NCBI GenBank assembly: GCA_028282295.1
Contig: JANQIE010000081.1
Coordinates: 1-64,000 of the forward strand
Length of the DNA: 64,000 bases
From: Desulfobacterales bacterium
GTDB lineage: Bacteria > Desulfobacterota > Desulfobacteria > Desulfobacterales > JANQIE01
Reading direction: 5' to 3'
The position numbers were made by a program, and so were the translations under genes. Shown here piece by piece: positions 38,659 to 46,793 of this stretch (the first letter of the stretch is position 1; every line of letters starts with the position of its first letter). The notes beneath the pieces are model-generated. The model did not search any database. It was not told the origin of the DNA and saw only the letters and a list, made by a program, of their open reading frames with translations.

Positions 38659-40308
38659 ATGGGTAAAAGAATAGTCGTCGATCCGATTACCAGAATCGAA
38701 GGCCACATGCGCGTCGAAGTGGAGATCGCCGGTGGCAAGGTCGTCAACGCCTGGAGTTCCGGGCAGATGTTCCGGGGCATTGAAATGATTTTACTGGGGC
38801 GCGATCCGCGTGACGCGCAGCATTTTGTGCAGCGCTCCTGCGGGGTCTGAACGTACATCCATGCTCTGTCCTCGGTGAGGGCAGTCGAAGACGCCGTTGG
38901 TGTCAAAGTCCCCCCAAACGCCCGCCTGATTCGCAATCTGCTCCATGGTGCCCAGGTCCAACACGATCATCTGGTCCATTTTTATCATCTCCATGCCCTG
39001 GACTGGGTCGATATCATCAGCGCTTTAAAAGCCGACCCGGCCAAAACCGCCAAGCTGGCCGACAACGTCAGCAACGCCAAAGTCGGCGGCACTGCCTACT
39101 ACAAACAGGTGGCCCAACGCCTGCAAACCTTTGTCGACAGCGGTCAGCTCGGCCCGTTCGCCAATGCCTACTGGGGCCACCCGGCCTACAAGCTGCCGCC
39201 CGAGGCCAACCTGATGGCGGCGGCCCACTACATCGAAGCAATCCGCCTGCAAGCCCGCACCGCACGGCTACACGCCATCTTCGGCGGCAAGAACCCGCAT
39301 CCGCAGTCGTTGGTGGTCGGCGGTATGACCTGTATCCGGGATCTGCGCCCCGACCGGCTGGCCGAATTTCTCTTCATCACCAAGGAAGCCCAGGATTTCA
39401 TCAAAAACGTCTACATCCCGGATCTATTGGCCGTGGCCTCGTTCTACAAGGACTGGGGCGGTATCGGCGGCACCACCAACTTTCTGGCCTACGGCGAGTT
39501 TCCCCAGACCGACCAGGAACCGGACAGCCTCTACATGCCGCGCGGCATGATCAAAAAGCGCAACCTGGGCGGCGTGGGCATGGTCGATCCAAAGAAAATC
39601 ACCGAAGACGTGACCCGCGCCTGGTACGAGGACGGTTCGCCCAAGCACCCCTATGACGGTGAAACCAAGCCGCTCAAGGAAGATCCCAAATACCGGCCGG
39701 GCGACGGCAAATACTCCTGGCTCAAGGCGCCGCGCTATGACGGCAACGCCTGTGAAGTCGGCCCGCTGGCCCGCGTGCTGGTGGCCTACGGCAAGGGCCA
39801 CAAGGACATCAAGCCGCTGGTGGACGGCACGCTCACCAAGCTCGGCATTCCGGCCGGCGCCCTGTTTTCAACCCTGGGCCGCACCGCGGCCCGCGCCCTG
39901 GAAACCGTGGCCGTGGGCGACGCCATGCAAGGATGGCTGAACGAGCTGGTCGGCAACATCAAAAGCGGCGACACCAAGGTCTACCAATCCTATGAAATGC
40001 CGGACGAAGCCCAGGGCTTTGGCCTGAACGACGTGCCGCGCGGCTCGCTGGGCCACTGGATCAAAATCAAGAACAAAAAGATCGCCAACTACCAGTACGT
40101 GGTACCGTCCACCTGGAACCTGGGCCCGCGCGACGGCCAGGGCAACATCAGCCCGGTGGAGGAAGCACTGATCGGCACCCCGGTCGCCGACCCCAAGCAA
40201 CCGCTTGAGATCCTGCGGACGGTCCACTCCTTTGACCCGTGCATCGCCTGCGCCGTGCACGTGATCGACCCGGACAGCAATGAGGTGTACAAAATCAGAG
40301 TCATTTAA
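38659..40308 (+). CDS. Periplasmic [NiFe] hydrogenase large subunit with predicted selenocysteine in N-terminal L1 motif (RSCGVU)
   Basis: In-frame TGA 38848-38850 joins ORFs 38659-38850 and 38875-40308: [29 protein letters not shown]-terminal DPCIACAVH followed by a 15-aa extension. Confidence 0.92.
38866..38884 (+). promoter_or_regulatory. Bacterial SECIS-like hairpin in hydrogenase large subunit gene
   Basis: CTGTCCT-CGGTG-AGGGCAG 7-bp stem (one G.U) with GG in loop at +24/25 after UGA. Confidence 0.75.
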
Positions 40309-40616
40309 AATGACAATTAAGAATTTTTAATTAAGAATTAAGAATTGAGGTTGGGGGTCATTATAGAAAGACTGAAAACCTTTATTCTTAATTCCCCATT
40401 TTTAATTATTAATTGCCGTCCAACGTCCCCGGCTTCCCGAATGCATCGGGAGGCCGGGGATTGTCTCTTTGACACGCACCTTGGGTCCTGCTAAAGAAAC
40501 AGGATTGCAAATGTCAAAGCCTGAAAACGCACGGCGTAACGGTAATTTGGCATTGGTGCCTTTGACATTTCGACTTTTAATTTTGAAATTTCACTTTAAG
40601 AAGCAGAATCAAAATT

Positions 40617-41156
40617 ATGCAGCAGCAACAGATCACAATCCTTGGTGTCGGCAACCTGTTGTTTCGTGACGAAGGCATCGGCGTCCGGGTGGCCGAACTG
40701 CTCGAACAACGGTACGACTTTCCCGACCATGTCGTGGTGGTGGACGGCGGGGTATTGGGCGTCAATCTGCTCGGCGTGATCGCCAACGCCGACAAACTGA
40801 TCGTCATCGACGCCATCCGCAACAAAAGTAAGCCGGGAACGTTGCACCGGCTGGCAGGTGACGAGATTCCCAAGCGGATTCTGGCTAAAAATTCGCTGCA
40901 TCAGGTCGATTTGCTGGAAGCCCTTACGCTTTGCAACGCCATCGACAAGCATCCCGAGACGGTGATTGTCGGCGTGGAGCCCGAAGATATTCGAACCTTG
41001 CAAGATGAACTGACACCCACGATTCAAGCCCGGGTCGAAGACCTGATCGCCATGGTCCTTACGGAACTCGATCGTTTGGACGTGTCCTACAGCCCCAGGA
41101 GTGCGACGGATGTGCCTTGCGATTCCATCCAAAATTGTGCAGATCGACGCGAATAA
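40617..41156 (+). CDS. Hydrogenase maturation endopeptidase
   Basis: ILGVGNLLFRDEGIGVRVAELLE and VVDGGVLGVNLL motifs of the HyaD/HybD family; follows large subunit. Confidence 0.9.
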   Translation: MQQQQITILGVGNLLFRDEGIGVRVAELLEQRYDFPDHVVVVDGGVLGVNLLGVIANADKLIVIDAIRNKSKPGTLHRLAGDEIPKRILAKNSLHQVDLLEALTLCNAIDKHPETVIVGVEPEDIRTLQDELTPTIQARVEDLIAMVLTELDRLDVSYSPRSATDVPCDSIQNCADRRE

Positions 41157-41346
41157 CATGGCGGTCATCGACGTGGAAGGTATCCGGCGTCAGGCCAGCC
41201 TTTTACTGCTCGAAGACGCCCAAGTCGGCGACTATGTGATCGTGCACGCCGGCTTTGCCATCAAAAAAATCGACGAGGCGGCCGCCAGGGAAACCATCGC
41301 TTACCTGCGCGAAGCGGTCTCCCGGGTCGACGATGAGTCCGCCTGA
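41110..41346 (+). CDS. hypC: Hydrogenase maturation chaperone HypC
   Basis: MCLAIPSKIV N-terminus and GDYVIVHAGFAI. Confidence 0.92.
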   Translation: MCLAIPSKIVQIDANNMAVIDVEGIRRQASLLLLEDAQVGDYVIVHAGFAIKKIDEAAARETIAYLREAVSRVDDESA

Positions 41347-44317
41347 TCACGTCATCAGCCGTTTCTCGCCTCAACGGATCTTCCGTCGCGTTCCCAATTT
41401 AATCCTGCGCCGCCCACTGGTGGTGTTGCTCATCATCCTGGCGGTGACCCTCGGGTTTATCTACCCCCTGCCACGCCTGGCATTCAAAACCACAGTCTAC
41501 GACCTGGTCATCGAAGACCTGCCGGAAACCCGCCGCTACGAAGCCTTTAAAAAAATCTTCGGGTCCGATGAAATCATCCGCATTGTTGTCAAGGCGCAAA
41601 ATGTCTTCGAGCCGGCCACCTTTGCCGCGATCACCGCGCTGGCCGACCAGGCAGCGCGCATTGAAGGGGTGCGGCGCATCATCAGCCTGCCGGGCATCAA
41701 GGCCACGGTCGATACCGGCGGCGCGCACGACCTGAAATCCTTTGCCGCCCTGATTGCGCCGGTCCAACTCTTTGAACGAAATCTTATCGCCAAAGATCAC
41801 AAATCGACCGTCATCACACTGGTTTTGAAGACCGGCGCCAACAATGCCGCGGTCCTTGCCGCCGTGCGGGCGTTGATCGACACCACGCCGGCATCGCTCG
41901 CCATCTACCAGATCGGCATGCCGCTGGTGTCCGAAGCGCTGGCGGAGTTTTCCGAAACCGACTTTCTGCGCATCCCGCCGGTCACTACCGTCATCATCGC
42001 CCTGTTGTTGATTCTGCTGTTTCGCAACCTCACCTGCCTGGTGGTGCCCCTGGCCACGGTCACCGTCGCCCAGATCTGGACCTTCGGCCTGATGGCCTGG
42101 CTGGGGGTGCCCCTGACCATGCTGACCATGATCGTGCCGGTGTTCCTGATCGCCGTGGGCACCGCCTACTGCCTGCACATCTGCTCCGAGTATCTGCACG
42201 TGAGCCCCACGGCGGCCGACTCGCGCGAGGCCGTGTCGCTCACCTTCGGCAAGCTGGCCTTTCCCACGGTGCTGGCCGTGGTGACCACCATGATCGGCCT
42301 GGGTACCCTGCTGATCAATGACATCAGCGCCATCCGGGAATTTGCCGTGTTTTCCGTGTTCGGCGCGTTCAGCCTGCTGGTGGTGATTTTAACCTTGTTT
42401 CCGGCGGTGCTGGTTCTGCTGCCGACCCCGGCCGGACGCAACCATGACGGCAACCCGGTTGAACGACGGATCAATGCACTGCTGCAACAGATTATCCGCA
42501 TCACCCTCGAACATCGCAAAATCGGTTTGAGCATCATCGGCGTTTTCGTGCTGGTGTGCCTGATCGGCATCACACGGGTGCGGGTGGAGACCAACCCGGT
42601 GGGCTATTTCAAGGCCGATGTGCCGGTGAGCCGTCATTTTCACGATATCTACCAGGATCTGTCCGGCAGCTTTCCCATCAACGTCATGATGCAGGGCCGC
42701 ACCGAGTACTTCTTCGAAGATCTGGCCAACGTGCGTCAGATCGAAAGGTTGCAACGCTACCTGCAAACCCTGCCGGATGTCGACAAGACCGTCTCCTTTG
42801 TCGACTACCTCAAACTGGTCAATTACACCCTGAACCGCTACGACCCCAAATTCTACAGCCTGCCCGAAGAAGCATTTGAACTGCGCATGCTGATCAACAA
42901 CTTCAAAAGCCTGTTGGGCCGCGACATGCTGCGCCGATTCATGGACGACGATTTCACCCGCGCCAATGTGCTGCTGCTCACCCACATCTCAAGCTCGCGC
43001 CGGTTCCTGGACACCCAAAGTGCCATTTTGGACCATGTGGCAAAAAACTTTAATGAATCGCTCCAATGGGATGTGACCGGCCTGGGATTGGTGATCTCCG
43101 CCAGCAGTCATCTGCTGGTCAGCGGGCAGGTCAAAAGCCTGTCGCTGACCCTGATCCTGATTTTCGCCATCATGGTGGCGCTGTTTCTGTCGAGCAAGGT
43201 CGGCTGCATCGCCCTGGTGCCGAACCTGTTTCCCATCGTGGTCAACTTCGGCCTGATGGGCTGGCTGGGGGTCCAGTTGTCGGTGGCCACCAGCCTGATC
43301 GCCAGTATCGCCATCGGCTTGGCCGTGGACGATACGATCCATTTTCTGGTGCGCTACAACGAGGAATTCAAAAAGGACCTGGACAAGGACCGGGCCCTGA
43401 AGGATACTATCCTGCAGGTCGGCCAGCCGATTATTTTCACCACCATCACCATCAGCCTCGGGTTTGCAGTCTTGATTTTCTCTCACTTCGAGCCGACCGC
43501 TCTGTTCGGCGTCATGATGGTGGTGACCATGCTGTCGGCCCTGGTTGGTGATTTAATTTTACTGCCGTCGCTGATGCTGCATGTCGAGCTGGTGACCGCC
43601 TGGGACCTGCTGAAACTGATTCCCACCCTGGGCGGCATGCCGCCGGGGCTGGCCCACGAAATCAACCAGCCGCTCAATGCCATCAAGGTGGGCAGTGAAT
43701 TTTTAAAACGGATGCTCAAACAGGGCGCTGCCATCAAAGAAGACCAACTGGCGCAGGTGGTTCACGCCATCAGCGCCCAGGTGGACCGGGCCTCGGAATT
43801 GATCAACCGGTTGCGCGATTTCGGCTACAAACCCGATCTGGCCAAAGGGCAGGTTGGTGTCAACGATGCCGTGCGGGCGATTTTGTCTTTGATGGAAGGA
43901 CAATTGGCGGTGGAGAATATCGAACTTGAACTAACCCTGGATGAAACCCTGCCGCCCATCATGGGCCACGACAACCGGCTGGCGCAGGTCTTTTTCAACC
44001 TGATCACCAATGCCGGCGAGGCGATCAACGCGGATGCCTCCGGCCGTAACCCGCGCCGCATCACCATCAGCACCCGGACCGAGCAGACCCGTGTCACGGC
44101 GTTGGTGGCCGACACCGGCATCGGCATGCCCGCGCACGTCAGGGACCGTATCTTCGAACCCTTCTTCACCACCAAGGCGGTGGGCACGGGCAAAGGGCTG
44201 GGGCTGACCATCACCAAGGAGATCGTGCGGGATTATGACGGCCGGATCGTTGTTGAAAGCAGTGTCGGGCAAGGAACCATCGTGAAATTGATTTTTCCGG
44301 CAACGGAAGAAAAGTAG
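41333..44317 (+). CDS. RND-superfamily (MMPL-like) membrane protein fused to histidine kinase
   Basis: Two RND repeats (IGLAVDDTIHFLVRYNEEF) then H-box [20 protein letters not shown]-box VFFNLITNAGEAI, G-boxes VADTGIGM and GTGKGLGLTI in one frame. Confidence 0.9.
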   Translation: MSPPDHVISRFSPQRIFRRVPNLILRRPLVVLLIILAVTLGFIYPLPRLAFKTTVYDLVIEDLPETRRYEAFKKIFGSDEIIRIVVKAQNVFEPATFAAITALADQAARIEGVRRIISLPGIKATVDTGGAHDLKSFAALIAPVQLFERNLIAKDHKSTVITLVLKTGANNAAVLAAVRALIDTTPASLAIYQIGMPLVSEALAEFSETDFLRIPPVTTVIIALLLILLFRNLTCLVVPLATVTVAQIWTFGLMAWLGVPLTMLTMIVPVFLIAVGTAYCLHICSEYLHVSPTAADSREAVSLTFGKLAFPTVLAVVTTMIGLGTLLINDISAIREFAVFSVFGAFSLLVVILTLFPAVLVLLPTPAGRNHDGNPVERRINALLQQIIRITLEHRKIGLSIIGVFVLVCLIGITRVRVETNPVGYFKADVPVSRHFHDIYQDLSGSFPINVMMQGRTEYFFEDLANVRQIERLQRYLQTLPDVDKTVSFVDYLKLVNYTLNRYDPKFYSLPEEAFELRMLINNFKSLLGRDMLRRFMDDDFTRANVLLLTHISSSRRFLDTQSAILDHVAKNFNESLQWDVTGLGLVISASSHLLVSGQVKSLSLTLILIFAIMVALFLSSKVGCIALVPNLFPIVVNFGLMGWLGVQLSVATSLIASIAIGLAVDDTIHFLVRYNEEFKKDLDKDRALKDTILQVGQPIIFTTITISLGFAVLIFSHFEPTALFGVMMVVTMLSALVGDLILLPSLMLHVELVTAWDLLKLIPTLGGMPPGLAHEINQPLNAIKVGSEFLKRMLKQGAAIKEDQLAQVVHAISAQVDRASELINRLRDFGYKPDLAKGQVGVNDAVRAILSLMEGQLAVENIELELTLDETLPPIMGHDNRLAQVFFNLITNAGEAINADASGRNPRRITISTRTEQTRVTALVADTGIGMPAHVRDRIFEPFFTTKAVGTGKGLGLTITKEIVRDYDGRIVVESSVGQGTIVKLIFPATEEK

Positions 44318-45265
44318 ATGAAAATTATGACAACAACACTCTACTGGCTCCAGGCCGGCGGTTGCGGTGGTGACACCTGGTCTTTTCTCAGCGCTGAATC
44401 GCCGGATGTCAGCGAATTGGTCGACATGTTGGCGGTCGATGTCCTGTGGCATCCGTCTTTTTCCCGTTTGCGGCCGGCCGAACTGGCAACCTTGCACCAC
44501 CAAATTGAGACCGGCGACCAAACCCTGGATATTTTATGCGTGGAGGGTGCGATCTTGCAGGGACCCGAGGGCACCGGCATGTGCGACACCCTGGCCGGCC
44601 GGCCCAAAATGGATCTGATCCGGGCCCTGGCCGCAAAAGCCCACCACGTGGTCGCCGTGGGCACCTGTGCCTGCTTCGGCGGCATCGGCGGCGATGCCAC
44701 CGCCCAGGCCACCGGGTTGCAGTATGACAAGTGGACCGGCGGCGGTTTGCTGGACGCCGGTTTTACCACCGGCAGCGGCCGGCCGGTGATCAACCTGCCG
44801 GGGTGTCCCTGCCACTGTGACGCCCTCACCGGCACTCTTACGGCGCTGGTCAACGGCACCCCCCTTGAACTGGACCACTACAACGCGCCGGCGGACTGGT
44901 ACGGCATCATGGTGCACCAGGGCTGCACGCGCAACGAATACCACGAGTACCGGGTGGAAGAAAAACGGTTCGGGGAAAAAGGCTGCCTGTTTTTCTACAT
45001 GGGCTGCCACGGCCCTCTGGTTTACGGCCCCTGCAACAAGAGTCTGTGGAACCGGCGGTCTTCCAAAACCCGCGTGGGCGTGCCCTGTTTCGGCTGCACG
45101 CGGCCGGATTTTCCCCAGAAGTATCCGTTCTTTCAAACGCGCAACATCGAAGGCATTCCCATCGATTTGCCCGACGGGGTCAGCCGGGCGCATTACCTGG
45201 CCTACAAAGGGATGGCTGCCGCCGCGGCCCCCAGACGCTTGATCAAACGCAAAACCGGAATTTAA
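44318..45265 (+). CDS. Cytosolic sensor-type [NiFe] hydrogenase small subunit (HupU/HoxB-like)
   Basis: No signal peptide; LYWLQAGGCGGDTWSF, GTCACFGGIGG, GCPCHCDAL, CFGCTRPDFP motifs; starts right at preceding stop. Confidence 0.8.
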   Translation: MKIMTTTLYWLQAGGCGGDTWSFLSAESPDVSELVDMLAVDVLWHPSFSRLRPAELATLHHQIETGDQTLDILCVEGAILQGPEGTGMCDTLAGRPKMDLIRALAAKAHHVVAVGTCACFGGIGGDATAQATGLQYDKWTGGGLLDAGFTTGSGRPVINLPGCPCHCDALTGTLTALVNGTPLELDHYNAPADWYGIMVHQGCTRNEYHEYRVEEKRFGEKGCLFFYMGCHGPLVYGPCNKSLWNRRSSKTRVGVPCFGCTRPDFPQKYPFFQTRNIEGIPIDLPDGVSRAHYLAYKGMAAAAAPRRLIKRKTGI

Positions 45266-45278
45266 AGGGCCTGCTGCC

Positions 45279-46787
45279 ATGAGTGCCAAAAAAATCCAGA
45301 TCCTGCCGCTCAACCGGGTAGAAGGCGACCTGGAACTGCACCTCGAACTGCGCGACGGCGCGGTTTACGAGGTGCGCAGTGTGGGCACCATGTACCGCGG
45401 GATAGAAAACATCCTGAAGGGCCGCGCGCCCCTGGACAGCCTTGTAATTACACCGCGAATTTGCGGAATCTGCAGCACCGCCCATCTGAAAGCCGCGGCC
45501 AAAGCCCTGGACATGGTGTTCGGCGTTGACGTGCCCGACAATGCCCGCCGGGTGCGCAATGTCACCCTGATGGCGGAGCAGCTTCAAAACGATCTGCGCC
45601 ACAGCTTTTTACTTTTCTGTCCGGATTTTACCCATGCGGCCCATGCCCGCCAACCCCTGCATGCCGAGGCCGTGCAGCGGTACCTGCCGCTCAAGGGGAC
45701 CACGGCGCGGCAGGTCATCCAGCAGACCAAAACGCTGCTGGAAATCGTGGCGGTCCTGGGCGGTCAGTGGCCTCATTCTTCCTTCATGGTGCCGGGCGGT
45801 GTGGTGTCGGTGGCCGGTGTCAACGAAATCAACCAATGCCGCAGTCTGCTGCGCAATTTTCGCCGCTGGTATGAACACCGCATTTTAGGCTGCCCCCTGG
45901 AGCGCTGGCTGGACGTCAAAAACCGGACCAACCTGTTTCGCTGGCTGGAAGAAAAACCGGCCCACCACGACAGCGACCTCGGTTTTTTTATCCGCTTTTG
46001 CGCTGCCGCCGGCTTGATCCGGCCGACCGGCGGCTACCGTAATTTCCTATCCTACGGCGCCTTTGAAATGCCGCGGCAAACAGCCGTAAAACGCATCAAC
46101 GGCGGCAAAACCCTGCTTCCGGGCGGATTTGTCAACGATGGGGTGCCGGCAACATTCAACCAGGAGAAAATCGGCGAAGATATTGCCTGCGCCCGTTTTA
46201 CCGGTTACACGGGCAGCCGGCACCCGTTCAACGGCCTGACCCGGCCACTGGCCGCAACGGAAGATGACGTCAAATACAGTTGGGCCAAGGCCCCGCGCTA
46301 TCACAACCTGCCGGCGGAGACCGGACCGCTGGCCGAACGGGTGGTTGCCGCCGATCCGCTGTTTATCGATCTGGTCACGCCCGACGGACCCAGCGTGTTC
46401 AGCCGGCAGTTGGCCCGTCTGGTCCGGCCGGCGCAAATTCTACCGGTCATGGATACCTGGTTGCAGGAAATCGGCCACTCGCCGGAAGGTTTTTTTACCA
46501 ACTACGCCAAGGTGACCGACGGGCAGGGCTTCGGCCTGGTGCAGGCCCACCGGGGCGCCCTGGGCCACTGGCTGCAAATCGAAAACGGCAGGATCGCCCA
46601 CTATCAAATCATTACCCCCACCGCCTGGAACGCCTCACCGCGCGATGGGGCCGGACGGCGCGGCCCCTGGGAGCAGGCCCTGGTCGGCACCCACATCGAC
46701 AACCCCGCACAGCCCATCGAGGCCGAGCATATCGTGCGCAGTTTCGACCCCTGCCTGGTGTGTGCGGTTCACACGGTCGCAACATAA
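45279..46787 (+). CDS. Sensor-type [NiFe] hydrogenase large subunit (HupV/HoxC-like)
   Basis: RICGICSTAHL L1 motif; ends SFDPCLVCAVHTVAT with no cleavable C-terminal extension. Confidence 0.85.
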   Translation: MSAKKIQILPLNRVEGDLELHLELRDGAVYEVRSVGTMYRGIENILKGRAPLDSLVITPRICGICSTAHLKAAAKALDMVFGVDVPDNARRVRNVTLMAEQLQNDLRHSFLLFCPDFTHAAHARQPLHAEAVQRYLPLKGTTARQVIQQTKTLLEIVAVLGGQWPHSSFMVPGGVVSVAGVNEINQCRSLLRNFRRWYEHRILGCPLERWLDVKNRTNLFRWLEEKPAHHDSDLGFFIRFCAAAGLIRPTGGYRNFLSYGAFEMPRQTAVKRINGGKTLLPGGFVNDGVPATFNQEKIGEDIACARFTGYTGSRHPFNGLTRPLAATEDDVKYSWAKAPRYHNLPAETGPLAERVVAADPLFIDLVTPDGPSVFSRQLARLVRPAQILPVMDTWLQEIGHSPEGFFTNYAKVTDGQGFGLVQAHRGALGHWLQIENGRIAHYQIITPTAWNASPRDGAGRRGPWEQALVGTHIDNPAQPIEAEHIVRSFDPCLVCAVHTVAT

Positions 46788-46793
46788 CACGCT

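Noticed and set aside
38875-40308. Hydrogenase large subunit as a truncated gene or pseudogene starting after the TGA
   Set aside because: Frame and family sequence continue perfectly through the TGA, at a conserved Cys position, with a SECIS-like hairpin; recoding is the simpler reading.
38659-40308. Calling this a standard [NiFeSe] hydrogenase
   Set aside because: The C-terminal motif is DPCIAC; the predicted Sec is in the N-terminal motif instead.
45279-46787. Sec in the second hydrogenase large subunit
   Set aside because: Both Cys pairs (RICGIC and DPCLVC) are encoded by Cys codons; no in-frame TGA.
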